A stretch of 64,000 nucleotides of DNA, from positions 434,001 through 498,000 of the forward strand of contig JASGHP010000001.1 of the NCBI GenBank assembly GCA_047602295.1, read 5' to 3'. The translations under genes were made by a program, and so were the position numbers. This stretch comes from JACMLD01 sp047602295. GTDB taxonomy: Bacteria; Bacteroidota; Bacteroidia; Chitinophagales; Chitinophagaceae. A model generated the notes under the pieces. That model was not told where the DNA came from and searched no databases. It saw only the letters and a program-made list of their open reading frames with translations. Of this stretch, positions 28,062 to 36,882 are shown piece after piece; the stretch's first letter is position 1, and every line of letters starts with the position of its first letter.

Positions 28062-28666
28062 TCTAGGTCTTTTAATTCAAGAGGGGTAATCCGGTTAGTG
28101 CGAAAGTACTATTCTGCATAAAGATTTACCACTAAATTTTAGCCCGATTGGGTTATCAGTATACATTTTCTGCGAAAACGCTTTGTCGCAATCCATTAGC
28201 GTTTAACCTTTAAAACCCTTTATCAACAAGTATTTCAGAAGATGGACCTCAATTTATAAAAGGGTAATACCGGAGTTTAATCAAATGTAAAAGCAACACT
28301 TCAAGTAGGTTTTTCAGGCAAACTATGCGGCTTTGCGTTTATAAAAGGTGGGTGTTTTTTGAAGCTTGTTTTGTTAATATGCGAGGTTTAGTTTTACGCT
28401 AAGCCAGCAAAAAGGCTTTTAAGACAATTTTTTGCTACTGAATTTTTGTTATTATTAGGAGTTTTTCTGATTAAAATGGTATAAAATTTGCGTAGATTTA
28501 CGATACTGCTAAACGATATTTCTGCGTAAAAAAACGGGTCAAACGAGCTTGCTATATAGATACGCTTATGTGGTTATAGCGTTAGCATTTAGTAGATAAA
28601 TATCTATTAAACAGCAAATAATAAATACAAATTCAATTCCGTTTTTTTAATCTAAACTTCAATTCC
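28062..28666. other. 605-base divergent intergenic region, no gene seen
   Basis: AT-rich DNA between the Nudix regulator (leftward) and a small membrane protein (rightward). No open frame with coding character is present. TATAAAATTTG near 28479-28490 is one base off the -7 consensus, without a good -33 partner. No strong hairpin or repeat was found. Confidence 0.5.
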
Positions 28667-28900
28667 ATGAAAAGATTTGCCATCCTGTTACCTTGGTTTT
28701 CCTTTTTTCTGAGGGAAAAATACGTTCAGGGTTATATTGCGCTTGCCCTGCAAATCTCTATCGTTGGTTGGCCCATTGCTTCTTTATGGGCACTTATTAC
28801 TTTAATAAAATCTGGCGAGAAGGCAAAAACAAATGCTATCCTTCAGTCTTTACAGCCTTCTTATTACGAACGCGAAACCAGCATTAAGAGCATCGCATAA
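28667..28900 (+). CDS. Small membrane protein, YqaE/Pmp3-like
   Basis: 77 residues. The segment FAILLPWFSFFLREKYVQGYIALALQISIVGWPIASLWAL has the two-helix plan of the YqaE/Pmp3 family: a hydrophobic helix with a proline, a short charged turn (REK), then a second helix with a G-W-P turn. A basic, polar tail of ~30 residues follows. Pmp3-type proteins sit in the inner membrane and are linked to osmotic or envelope stress; the function in bacteria is unclear. It has its own long upstream region. A short inverted repeat CCAGGTTCAACCTGG (28905-28919) lies just after the stop but lacks a T run. The family call is tentative. Confidence 0.65.
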   Translation: MKRFAILLPWFSFFLREKYVQGYIALALQISIVGWPIASLWALITLIKSGEKAKTNAILQSLQPSYYERETSIKSIA

Positions 28901-28960
28901 TTATCCAGGTTCAACCTGGTAAACTTTAGTAAATAATCTTACAGCTGTTGTGTAATCATG

Positions 28961-29836
28961 CTAATGGTTACCAGCAATTTTTTGCATCAAGGATATTACC
29001 AAGCTGGCAGAGTTACGTGCGGCTATCTCATAAAAACTTCTTACATCCATAGAGGCGTTATTACCTGCATCATCGCTTAAGCTGCGAATGATAACAAAAG
29101 GCGTTTTTTGTTGCCAGCAGCTTTGTGCAACAGCCGCACCTTCCATTTCTGTTGCATCTGCGTGCAAGCTGCTTCGCAGGTTTTGTGTAGCTAATGTGGA
29201 AGCCACAAAAACATCCCCTGTTACAATTATTCCAGTTATAACTTTAGGAACACGGCTGGCTGTAGCCGTAGTAATTTTTTCAAATACTGCTTCCTGCCCC
29301 GCTGCTACAGCTTTTTTTACAAGGTTACTATCGCAGGTAAAATAAATGGGGTTTTCCTGCATGGTAGTTGGGTTTCGGGTAGCCCTTCTAACAAGACTAT
29401 CGGGTGTAAGTGTACCAAAATCGTGATAAGCAGTTTGAGTAGCCACAACCAGATCGCCGGGCTGCAATAATGGATTAACGCCACCCGCAATACCCGTGAA
29501 AACTACTTCACGTGGCTGAAAATGATCCAGCAAAATAGTAGTAGTAATAGCCGCATTTACTTTGCCAATACCGGTTTGCGCCAATACCACTTTTCTTCCG
29601 GCTAATTGCCCTTGCGTAAACTTTATGCCCTGTATAAGCGTGTCCTTTTTTTCTTGCAATTTAGCTTGCAACAAAACAATCTCCGGAGGAAATGCGCCGA
29701 GTATACCGGTAATATCCTGGTATTGTCTTCTTGTATGACTTGTATCTTTTAAAGTGGTAATAATAGGTGCTTGCGCCTGTAAAAGCCAGGTTGAAAAAAA
29801 GCAAAGGACAACAAGACTGATGTTTTTGTATTGCAT
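28961..29836 (-). CDS. 5'-methylthioadenosine/S-adenosylhomocysteine nucleosidase-like protein with signal peptide
   Basis: 291 residues from the ATG at 29836, chosen because it starts a signal peptide (MQYKNISLVVLCFFSTWLLQ, ending QAQA). The mature part is a purine/MTA phosphorylase fold: GILGAFPPEI, VFTGIAGGVNPLLQPGDLVV, YHDFGTLTP, IVTGDVFVAS and the nucleoside-binding EMEGAAVAQ, with the catalytic aspartate in RSLSDDAG. The family cleaves MTA, SAH or 5'-deoxyadenosine to adenine and is normally cytosolic, so export is unusual. It lies 59 bases downstream of a purine permease gene on the same strand; the pair would release a base in the periplasm and then import it. That coupling is inference. 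Confidence 0.88.
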   Translation of the reverse strand: MQYKNISLVVLCFFSTWLLQAQAPIITTLKDTSHTRRQYQDITGILGAFPPEIVLLQAKLQEKKDTLIQGIKFTQGQLAGRKVVLAQTGIGKVNAAITTTILLDHFQPREVVFTGIAGGVNPLLQPGDLVVATQTAYHDFGTLTPDSLVRRATRNPTTMQENPIYFTCDSNLVKKAVAAGQEAVFEKITTATASRVPKVITGIIVTGDVFVASTLATQNLRSSLHADATEMEGAAVAQSCWQQKTPFVIIRSLSDDAGNNASMDVRSFYEIAARNSASLVISLMQKIAGNH

Positions 29837-29895
29837 AATTATTTTATGATACAATGAAAATATTTTTTGAGTATAAAATGTAATATTTGAAAACA

Positions 29896-31200
29896 CTATT
29901 TGTTTTCAAGCAATAAAGCCAATATTGCAAATGCATCAATTATCCGTAGCGATAAACTTATTTCATTTCTTTTCCCCACGGCTATTTTTATGGTGGTCCA
30001 GCTTAGAAAACCCCAGATAATACCCTGTGTAATAGAATAAGTAAACGGAATAAGCACCATTGCTAAAAATGCAGGTATGGCATCATCCATTTGCTGCCAG
30101 TTTATTTTGGTAACGGGCCTAATCATAAATACGCCTACCAATACCAATGCAGGTGCTGTAGCAATAGCCGGCACAACAGATAACAATGGTGCAAGAAAAA
30201 GAAACGGCAGAAAAAGCAATGCGCCTGTTACTGCAGTAAGGCCGGTTCTTCCCCCTGTTTTTATGCCTACCGCAGATTCTATGTATGCTGTGCCCGGACT
30301 GGAGCCCAACAAACCAGCAATAGTTGTACTAAATGCATCGGTGAGCAAAGAGCGTTGAATATTTTTGGGTTCTCCATTTTCATCTAACAAATCTGCCGCT
30401 TCTGCCAAACCAACAAATGTGGAAAGGCTATCAAACATATCTGTAAAAACAAAAGCAAAAATTACCGGCCACACAGACCATTTTAGTGCACCTAAAAAAT
30501 CCAATTTGAATAAAAGGCTGAAATCAGGTGCTGCAAAAATGCCATTCCAGTTAACCAATGTTGCATTGCCGTACCAGCGGCCCAAAGGATAAGCTGCTAT
30601 AGTTGTAAAGACTATGCCCAATAATATGGCTGCCTTTTTATTTTTGCCGATAAGTATAGCGGTGAAAAACAATCCGGCTAAAAATGTAAGCAATGATGGA
30701 TTCAATTTGCCAACACCTACAATTGTTGCTGGCTGGTGTACAATAAAACCTGCGTTTATGCAACCGATAAGCGTTATGAATAAACCAATACCTGCTGCAA
30801 TGGCATAACGCAATGTTTTGGGAATAGCTTTTACAATGTAGGTGCGAATATTAAAAACGGAGAGCAGTAAAAAAATAATGCCCGACCAGAATACTGCTCC
30901 TAATGCTGTTTGCCAGCTTATATGCATGCCCAAGACGGCGGAGAAAGTAAAAAACGCATTAAGACCCATACCGGGTGCAACAAGAATAGGATTCTTAGCA
31001 TAAAGCCCCATCATAAGACTGCTAAAGAAACAAACCAGCACTGTGGCCGTTAGCACTCCTGAAAACGGCATACCTGCTTGTTGCAGTATGGAAGGGTTTA
31101 CTACAATAATATAAGCTGTAGCCAGGAAAGAGGAGACGCCAGCAAGAATCTCTGTTTTTAGTGTAGTGTTGTTTTTATCTAACTGAAAATAATTCCGCAT
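29896..31200 (-). CDS. NCS2-family purine (adenine/guanine/hypoxanthine) permease, AzgA-like
   Basis: 434 residues with about a dozen membrane helices. Signatures of the AzgA branch are ILAGVSSFLATAYIIVVNP, APGMGLNAFFTFS (substrate-contact region) and FVFTDMFDSLSTFVGLAE, followed by GSSPGTAYIESAVGIKTGGRTGL. The family imports adenine, guanine or hypoxanthine with protons. The ATG at 31200 gives the standard cytoplasmic N-terminus (NYFQLDKNNTTLKTEILAG). A perfect -7 element (TATATTTG, 31272-31279 on the minus strand) lies upstream but no -33 box was found. The exported nucleosidase follows 59 bases downstream. Confidence 0.92.
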   Translation of the reverse strand: MRNYFQLDKNNTTLKTEILAGVSSFLATAYIIVVNPSILQQAGMPFSGVLTATVLVCFFSSLMMGLYAKNPILVAPGMGLNAFFTFSAVLGMHISWQTALGAVFWSGIIFLLLSVFNIRTYIVKAIPKTLRYAIAAGIGLFITLIGCINAGFIVHQPATIVGVGKLNPSLLTFLAGLFFTAILIGKNKKAAILLGIVFTTIAAYPLGRWYGNATLVNWNGIFAAPDFSLLFKLDFLGALKWSVWPVIFAFVFTDMFDSLSTFVGLAEAADLLDENGEPKNIQRSLLTDAFSTTIAGLLGSSPGTAYIESAVGIKTGGRTGLTAVTGALLFLPFLFLAPLLSVVPAIATAPALVLVGVFMIRPVTKINWQQMDDAIPAFLAMVLIPFTYSITQGIIWGFLSWTTIKIAVGKRNEISLSLRIIDAFAILALLLENK

Positions 31201-31342
31201 GAATAAAAATAAAAGTTTGCTTACATCATACGGCCAGCAATTGCTTTTTCAGCAGGACGGGTTCATCTTCTCAAATATATGGTTTCTACTGGTAACATGC
31301 TTATTTGATTCATTGCTGTTTAAGGTGAAGTCAATCAAAATA

Positions 31343-31375
31343 AAAAAGCCTAGTGAGTTATTCACTAAGCTTTTT
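31343..31375 (-). terminator. Intrinsic terminator after the DoxX gene (symmetrical)
   Basis: AAAAAGC-C-TAGTGA (31343-31356) pairs with TCACTA-A-GCTTTTT (31362-31375), one internal mismatch, loop GTTAT. A/T runs on both sides allow function in either direction; on the minus strand it lies just past the DoxX stop. Confidence 0.8.
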
Positions 31376-31397
31376 GAAAATAGTTAAGAACAGGGTC

Positions 31398-31781
31398 TTA
31401 GGCGGTTGCTATTTTTAAACTTTTATTTACCTGCTTGTGGTAGGAAACATAAGAAACCACCAATACAGCTAAAAAAATGATGGGCATTATTTTGTAGTTG
31501 GCAGGGTCGCCCAAAGAAGTATGCGCTATAAAAGCAGATATAAAAGTAATGGCAAGTCCTGCATAAGCCCATTCTTTAACACGTGCTGCAACAGGTGCCA
31601 GCAATACAACTGCTGCAATTAATTTTGCAATAGCTAGCTCTACCCTGAAATAATCAGGGAAACCAAGGTGCTTAAAAGCCTGCGCAATAGTGGGGTTTGC
31701 CAAATATGAGTAGGCAGAAAATGCCATCATAAAAGATACAATGGCAGTTGCGGTCCAGTAAGTAATTTTTGTTGTTTTCAT
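31398..31781 (-). CDS. DoxX-like four-helix membrane protein
   Basis: 127 residues with four hydrophobic segments (about 9-28, 48-66, 73-92 and 97-116). The pattern YLANPTIAQAFKHLGFPDYFRVELAIAKLIAAVVLL matches the DoxX-like family (DoxX_2). Such small membrane proteins are often induced by oxidative or electrophile stress through HxlR or MarR regulators. An HxlR gene is transcribed divergently, with a palindrome between the two, which supports that regulatory link. A terminator follows the stop. Confidence 0.87.
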   Translation of the reverse strand: MKTTKITYWTATAIVSFMMAFSAYSYLANPTIAQAFKHLGFPDYFRVELAIAKLIAAVVLLAPVAARVKEWAYAGLAITFISAFIAHTSLGDPANYKIMPIIFLAVLVVSYVSYHKQVNKSLKIATA

Positions 31782-31960
31782 TTTTCTGATGTTTTACCAG
31801 TTGAAAAAAGAAAAGGCTTTAGTAATAATTCGACTGTTATCCGGGTGCCTTTCTGCAGTTTAATGCCTGCCTTTTCCATTTTCAGCCAGTGATTATAAAT
31901 AAATGTTTGTTGGGAACACAAAGCTAATTACCTTTACTATCCAAAAGATACTACTATACC

Positions 31961-31986
31961 AAAGGATACCAGTATCCTTTAGGATA
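31961..31986. promoter_or_regulatory. Operator-like palindrome between doxX-like and hxlR-like genes
   Basis: AAAGGATAC (31961-31969) and GTATCCTTT (31972-31980) form a perfect 9-bp inverted repeat with a two-base centre. A third AGGATA half-site follows (31981-31986), and CTATCC plus AAAGATAC lie at 31938-31950. Position in a 227-base divergent region suggests the HxlR binding site. Confidence 0.7.
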
Positions 31987-32008
31987 GCGATATAAAAATC
32001 AAACATGT

Positions 32009-32392
32009 ATGTGCCCAAAAGATGTAACCCATAGCCCGGAAACATGTGCTGTAAGCATTGCAGCCATCCGCGATACATTGTATGTGTTGAATGGAAAATG
32101 GAAATTGCCTATAATAGTGGCATTAAGTACCGGGCCGCAAAGATTTAAAGCATTGCAACGTTCGTTGGAAGACATCACTCCAAAAATTTTGTCGAAAGAA
32201 TTAAAAGAATTGGAGCTGAATGAATTTGTAACACGAACTGTTTATGCTACTTCACCTGTTACAGTGGAATATGCACTTACAAAATACAGCCAGTCGTTAA
32301 ACAGCATTATTGATGAAATGCGTGAATGGGGTCTGCAGCATAGAAAGCGATTGATGAACAGTAGCAGGAAGAAAAAAGCAACCGTGGCTTAG
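32009..32392 (+). CDS. HxlR-family winged-helix transcriptional regulator
   Basis: 127 residues. The N-terminal TCAVSIAAIRDTLYVLNGKWKLPII and GPQRFKALQRSLEDITPKILSKELKELELNEFV are the classic HxlR helices and recognition region; VEYALTKYSQSLNSIIDEM is the wing/dimer end. The conserved cysteine of the family is present near residue 13, so redox or electrophile sensing is possible. It is divergent from the DoxX-like gene and probably controls it and itself through the palindrome at 31961-31980. Confidence 0.92.
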   Translation: MCPKDVTHSPETCAVSIAAIRDTLYVLNGKWKLPIIVALSTGPQRFKALQRSLEDITPKILSKELKELELNEFVTRTVYATSPVTVEYALTKYSQSLNSIIDEMREWGLQHRKRLMNSSRKKKATVA

Positions 32393-32591
32393 CAAGTTAT
32401 TCTCCGTCTTTATTTCTCATCAACTTATATTTCTTTTAAAAAGCTTTGCATAGTCCAGACTGCAAATGGCGGCCGCTATTTTAAATTTTCCCCACTTTAG
32501 CGGCTCATAAAAATTAAGTAGAAGGGTTAAGACTCACTGATTTTAATTCAAGCGCTATTCCCTTAATTTTATAGCCCAAATTAATAATGCC

Positions 32592-34712
32592 ATGTACTCT
32601 GCCCAGCAAACAAAAGATCTGCAAACGCTTACTAAAAAACTGATGGATGAAAACAGCAAGCATCCCCTCAAACCATCTGTGATAGAGGATTTGCGCAAAG
32701 TGTTGCGCTTTCACGAATACCGTTATTATGTAATTGATGACCCGCTGCTGGCAGATTATGAATATGACCAGTTGTATAAAGCTCTTGAAAAAATAGAGGA
32801 AGATAATCCTGCACTTATTACCAGCAGTAGCCCTACGCAAAGGGTTGCCAAAGGACTTACCAAAGATTTTCCCACCGTGCAGCACCTGGTGGGTATGCTC
32901 TCTTTAGAAAACTCTTACAATGCAGAAGATTTATTGGATTGGGATAGAAAAGTGCGTGAAGCCAGCGGGCTTTCCGCAGTAGAATATTGCGCAGAGCCAA
33001 AGTTTGATGGTGCCAGCATCAGCCTTATTTATGAAAATGATTTGCTGGTACGTGCTGCTACCAGGGGCGACGGTGTGCAGGGAGACGAAATCACTACAAA
33101 CATCAAGCAAATAAAATCGGTGCCATTGTCGGCTGCTTTTTCTGAGTATGGCCTTCAACAAATAGAAATACGCGGAGAAGTGCTGATGACTAAAAAAGCT
33201 TTTAAAAAATATAACGAGGATCTTGCTGCTACAGGATTGCCCCCATTGGCAAATCCGCGAAATGCCGCGTCAGGCTCATTGCGTATTAAAGACCCGGCAG
33301 AAGTAAAGCGCCGTAACCTTGAAGCCTTTCTCTATCATGTAAGCTATTTTACCGCAGACGGACTTGATCCTAAAACAAGTGAAAAAGGTAATGAGGCTTT
33401 ACGCACACATAGCGGTGCTTTGGAAATGTTGTGGAACCTGGGTTTTAGAAGCCCTGTAAAAGAGAAAAAAGTTTTTAAAAACATAGACCAGGTAATTGCT
33501 TATGCCAATGAATTTGAAACCGGACGTGATGACATGCCATATGAAATTGATGGCATGGTAATAAAAGTAAACAATATAGAATTGCAGGATAAGCTCGGCC
33601 AGACTACGCATCATCCCCGGTGGGCAATTGCGTATAAATTTAAAGCAAGGCAGGCTACCAGCAAATTGCGCATGGTAGAGTTCCAGGTGGGGAGGACGGG
33701 TTCTGTTACTCCCGTGGCTAAAATTGACCCTGTACCCATTGGCGGCGTAACGGTTGGATCGATCTCATTATTCAACGAGGACGTGATAAAGGAAAAAGAC
33801 CTGATGATTGGCGATACGGTATTGGTAGAAAGAGCCGGTGATGTTATTCCTTACATTGTAAAAAGCCAGGCAGAGCTGCGTGATGGATCTGAAACACCAA
33901 TTGTATTTCCTAAAAAATGCCCGGTATGTGATCATAAACTTGTGAAGCCCGAGGAGGAAGCTGTTTGGCGATGCATCAACCCCACCTGCCCCGCACAAGT
34001 AGTAGAGCGCATCATACACTTTGTAAGCAAAGATGCTATGGACATACGCAGTTTTGGAGAAGCCAATGTGAGAAAGTTTTATGAGCTGCAATTACTGAAA
34101 AGCATCCCTGGCATTTATGCAATAGATTTTGATGCAGTAAGCAAGCTGGAAGGCTTTGGAAAAAAATCTATTGACAACTTAACGGCAGCTATTGAAAAAT
34201 CCAAACAGCAACCCTTGCATCGTGTAATATTTGGCCTGGGCATACGCTACGTGGGTGAAACAACGGCTAAGATATTGGCGAACGCGGTACAATATTTGCC
34301 TGATGCAGCAAAGCTTTCAGTAGAAGACCTTTTGAATCTTGAAGACATTGGACCTAAAGTAGCAGGTAGTATTTACGAGTTCTTTCATAATGCAGACAAT
34401 ATAGAGTTGTTGACAAAACTGGAAACAGCAGGCGTTAACCTCAAGAACATCAGGACACAAACTGCAGCTTCTGGTGAAGGCAACCTGGCAGGGCAAACGT
34501 TTTTATTTACCGGTACGTTAGCAAAGCTAAAACGCAGTGAAGCAGAAGAAATGGTAGAAGCCAACGGGGGCAAGTTATTAAGCGGTGTAAGCAGTAAACT
34601 CAATTACCTGGTGGTGGGTGAAGATGCAGGTTCCAAACTGGAGAAAGCAAAAAAAATAACCACGGTGAAAGTAATTACCGAAGACGAATTTGTACAGATG
34701 CTAAGCAAGTAA
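32592..34712 (+). CDS. ligA: NAD-dependent DNA ligase
   Basis: 706 residues, full length for LigA. Order: Ia domain, adenylation domain with the AMP-accepting lysine in AEPKFDGAS (Lys137), OB fold, a four-cysteine zinc finger (CPVCDH with CINPTCP, about 440-465), helix-hairpin-helix repeats (EGFGKKSIDNL, LEDIGPKVAGSI) and a C-terminal BRCT domain (~630-706, FLFTGTLAKLKRSEAEEMVE). It seals nicks in DNA during replication and repair using NAD. The N-terminus carries ~20 residues before the family core; ATG 32592 is the first in-frame start. It stands alone between the HxlR and NUMOD4 genes. Confidence 0.97.
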   Translation: MYSAQQTKDLQTLTKKLMDENSKHPLKPSVIEDLRKVLRFHEYRYYVIDDPLLADYEYDQLYKALEKIEEDNPALITSSSPTQRVAKGLTKDFPTVQHLVGMLSLENSYNAEDLLDWDRKVREASGLSAVEYCAEPKFDGASISLIYENDLLVRAATRGDGVQGDEITTNIKQIKSVPLSAAFSEYGLQQIEIRGEVLMTKKAFKKYNEDLAATGLPPLANPRNAASGSLRIKDPAEVKRRNLEAFLYHVSYFTADGLDPKTSEKGNEALRTHSGALEMLWNLGFRSPVKEKKVFKNIDQVIAYANEFETGRDDMPYEIDGMVIKVNNIELQDKLGQTTHHPRWAIAYKFKARQATSKLRMVEFQVGRTGSVTPVAKIDPVPIGGVTVGSISLFNEDVIKEKDLMIGDTVLVERAGDVIPYIVKSQAELRDGSETPIVFPKKCPVCDHKLVKPEEEAVWRCINPTCPAQVVERIIHFVSKDAMDIRSFGEANVRKFYELQLLKSIPGIYAIDFDAVSKLEGFGKKSIDNLTAAIEKSKQQPLHRVIFGLGIRYVGETTAKILANAVQYLPDAAKLSVEDLLNLEDIGPKVAGSIYEFFHNADNIELLTKLETAGVNLKNIRTQTAASGEGNLAGQTFLFTGTLAKLKRSEAEEMVEANGGKLLSGVSSKLNYLVVGEDAGSKLEKAKKITTVKVITEDEFVQMLSK

Positions 34713-34887
34713 GCAATAGTTTTCTCAATTTTTTAGCCAGGTTTTTATATGTAATTGGTGTGAGCAAACATGGGCATTTGCGGGCTGTACTATTTGCGTA
34801 TATACAAGAGCTACAGGCAGGCATATAAAAAGAAAAAATAAAATACTAAAGCTGTAATATTTCTGTAACTTTAAAAAAATACCAGGC

Positions 34888-35454
34888 ATGATAAAAGCAC
34901 TCTCCGCCGAAGTATGGAAACCGCTACAGTTTCTCGGATGGAAGCAGCTCAGAAACAAATACGCCTTGTCTTCTCATGGGCGTATTGCCAGTTATAAAAA
35001 CGATGTGCTGCAAGATGGAAAACTATTGCAAGGCTCCATTACAACCGGCTACAAAACCCTTAACCTGCATCGGCCGGAAAACAACGGTACGTTGTACATT
35101 CACAGGGAAATTGCAAGGCTGTTTAACAAAAAGCCCAGCAACAAACACAAGTACGTTATCCATGTAAATCACAACAAAATGGATAACAGCAGTAAAAACC
35201 TGCAATGGTCTACGCTGGAAACCATGATTGAGCATCAGCAAAAAAGTCCCGCCAAAATTGCCTACAAAAAAGTGCAGGCCAACCGAACGGTAGGTCTAAA
35301 GCTGACAGCCAACCAGGTAAAAGCTATTAAGAAAACACTCACAGACCCTAAAAGAAAACTGACCATTAAAAAAGTGGCAGAAAAGTATGGGGTAAGTGAA
35401 ATGACGATGTACCGTATTAAAAGCGGTGAAAACTGGGGCCGCGTCCGGAAATAG
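34888..35454 (+). CDS. NUMOD4/HNH-type endonuclease-like protein with C-terminal helix-turn-helix
   Basis: 188 residues. An N-terminal NUMOD4-like motif (WKQLRNKYALSSHGRIASYK) is followed by an HNH_3-like part with IHREIARLFNKK and VIHVNHNKMDNSSKNLQWST; the H, N and N of the metal site are present. The last ~50 residues are a helix-turn-helix (LTIKKVAEKYGVSEMTMYRI). The architecture is that of free-standing homing-type nucleases, several of which persist in Bacteroidota chromosomes without an intron. No intron or split gene is visible nearby: ligA upstream is intact. Activity cannot be judged; the HNH core is short. A strong terminator follows the gene. Confidence 0.82.
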   Translation: MIKALSAEVWKPLQFLGWKQLRNKYALSSHGRIASYKNDVLQDGKLLQGSITTGYKTLNLHRPENNGTLYIHREIARLFNKKPSNKHKYVIHVNHNKMDNSSKNLQWSTLETMIEHQQKSPAKIAYKKVQANRTVGLKLTANQVKAIKKTLTDPKRKLTIKKVAEKYGVSEMTMYRIKSGENWGRVRK

Positions 35455-35477
35455 CGATTGCATGACTAAACTGATTT

Positions 35478-35510
35478 AAAGGGTGATTTTCAAAATCACC
35501 CTTTATTTTT
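35478..35510 (+). terminator. Strong intrinsic terminator after the NUMOD4/HNH gene
   Basis: AAAGGGTGATTTT (35478-35490) pairs with AAAATCACCCTTT (35492-35504), followed by ATTTTT. Confidence 0.85.
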
Positions 35511-35575
35511 GCACCCTGTTTATTGACAATTAAACAGGCGTCTTTGCGCAAACATTCACACAAATATTATTTTAC

Positions 35576-36247
35576 ATGCTACAGTCTACCACAATAAAAT
35601 TTCTAAAAGATTTAAAGAAGAACAATGATAAATCGTGGTTTGAAAAGAACCGCCCCGTTTATGAAGCCGCCAAAGCAGACTTCCTCGGTTTTATACAGAA
35701 TGTAATTGACAAGCATGCAAAGAAAGATGAAACACTGTTGGATTTGAAGGCGAAAGACTGCCTGTTTCGCATTAACAGAGATGTTCGTTTTTCAAAAGAC
35801 AAATCACCCTATAAAAATAATTTTGGCGCCAGCATAAACCGTGGCGGAAAGAAATCAGTATTTGCTGGTTATTATTTTCATTGCCAGCCTGGCGAAGCAT
35901 TTGTAGGTGGTGGTATCTGGATGCCGATGCCTCCTGAATTGAAGAAGGTAAGACAGGAAGTAGATTACTGCTACGATGAGTTTAAAAAGATTGTTGGCAA
36001 TAAAAAATTTACCAGTGTTTACGGAGATCTTGTAAAGGACAGCGAAACAAGCCTGGTAAAAGTGCCACAGGGTTTTGAAAAAGATAACCCGGCTGCAGAC
36101 TATCTTAAATTGAAAAGTTTTATAGCACTACAAAAACTGGATGATAAAGACCTTGTTTCTAAAGACCTGGTAAAAACTACGCTTACTGCGTTTGAGGCAT
36201 TGCAACCTTTGGTAGCGTTTATCAATAGGGCGATTGGGGAAGATTAA
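35576..36247 (+). CDS. DUF2461 domain-containing protein
   Basis: 223 residues, the full length of the DUF2461/TIGR02453 family. Recognisable blocks are TIKFLKDLKKNNDKSWFEKNR, the phosphate-like RINRDVRFSKDKSPYKNNFGA and GFVGGGIWMP-type segments (here AFVGGGIWMPMPPELKKVRQE). The family is widespread and cytoplasmic; its biochemical role is not established. It is a single gene after a terminator, so it has its own promoter: TATTTTTG at 35504-35511 fits the -7 element but lacks a clear -33 box. Repeat-rich DNA follows its stop immediately. Confidence 0.9.
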   Translation: MLQSTTIKFLKDLKKNNDKSWFEKNRPVYEAAKADFLGFIQNVIDKHAKKDETLLDLKAKDCLFRINRDVRFSKDKSPYKNNFGASINRGGKKSVFAGYYFHCQPGEAFVGGGIWMPMPPELKKVRQEVDYCYDEFKKIVGNKKFTSVYGDLVKDSETSLVKVPQGFEKDNPAADYLKLKSFIALQKLDDKDLVSKDLVKTTLTAFEALQPLVAFINRAIGED

Positions 36248-36408
36248 GCTACAAGCCGCAAGAAAGCTGCAAGTTTCAAGCTGCAAGCTGCAAGTGCTTC
36301 CCGGTAAGTTTCTCCTTTACAAATCAGCTTTTCTCTTGACTTAAAACAAGCTAGTAGCTAGCAGGTAGAGCTGTGTCTTGGTGGCCCCTTTAGGGGGTCG
36401 GGGGTCTT
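36247..36408. repeat. Intergenic AGCTGCAAG and AGCTAG word repeats plus a CCCCTTTAGGGG hairpin
   Basis: Bases 36247-36296 repeat AAGCTGCAAG-type words four to five times, starting at the DUF2461 stop. AAGCTAGTAGCTAGCAGG lies at 36348-36365. CCCCTTTAGGGG (36385-36396), followed by GTCGGGGGTC, resembles short REP-like elements common in Bacteroidota. No gene here. Confidence 0.6.
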
Positions 36409-36460
36409 ATCCGTTGTTTTCTTCCATTTATCGAAAGAAACTGCCCCAATGCCGAATTAG

Positions 36461-36492
36461 TTTTATTAGGGGCTATCTGTGTTGCATCTTTG
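36461..36492 (+). promoter_or_regulatory. Weak candidate promoter upstream of the AATCC-word array
   Basis: TTTT (36461-36464), 20 bases, then CATCTTTG (36485-36492): each box is one mismatch from TTTG and TAnnTTTG. It would start a transcript near 36500 that crosses the array and ends at the terminator at 36883. Confidence 0.3.
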
Positions 36493-36509
36493 TATCAGCA
36501 AGAACGAAA

Positions 36510-36803
36510 TATCCAAATCCCCTGATAGCCCCGAAATCCTAAACCGTAGAAAACCCCTAATCCTTAAATCCGAGAATCCTAAGAAAGCCGAACCAATCAT
36601 CCGAAAGAAGAATCCAAATCCAGCCTTAGAAAACCAGACGAATTCAATTATCCAAAGAAGAACCAACATCCAAACCTAGAAAAGACCAGACAAGTTCAAT
36701 TATCCGAAAGAAGAATCCGAATCCAAGCCTTAGAAAAGAAACCATCCAAATCCATTAATCCGAAGAAGACCAAAAACCATTTGTCTGTCCAAATTATCCA
36801 AGA
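36510..36803. repeat. AATCC-word array with three to four degenerate ~52-base tandem units
   Basis: About 18 ATCC words occur in under 300 bases. Units run 36603-36653, 36654-36705, 36706-36761 and a shorter 36762-36799; each starts GAAAGAAGAATCC-like and ends TTATCC or TAATCC, with CCTTAGAAAA in the middle of the first three. The plus strand is very poor in G. Frames open on both strands here are low-complexity and are not accepted as genes. There are no constant repeats with unique spacers, so this is not CRISPR. Confidence 0.7.
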
Positions 36804-36882
36804 TCCGAAGAACCAAATCATCGTACTCAGAAAACCTTTCCTTCCATCTCTTCAAGCAATATTATTTTCTGAGCCAATAAAG

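Noticed and set aside
31272..31279. TATATTTG as a full promoter for the purine permease
   Set aside because: The -7 box is perfect but no -33 element is found at 17-23 bases, so it is mentioned only as a possibility.
31199..31387. 62-codon plus-strand frame divergent from the purine permease
   Set aside because: It runs through a symmetrical terminator and covers the permease promoter region; no domain.
36466..36679. Two overlapping small frames on opposite strands
   Set aside because: Both are low-complexity translations of the AATCC-word array without a credible start or domain.
36603..36803. Possible CRISPR array
   Set aside because: Units are degenerate, contiguous and unequal in length, with no constant repeat, no unique spacers and no cas genes.
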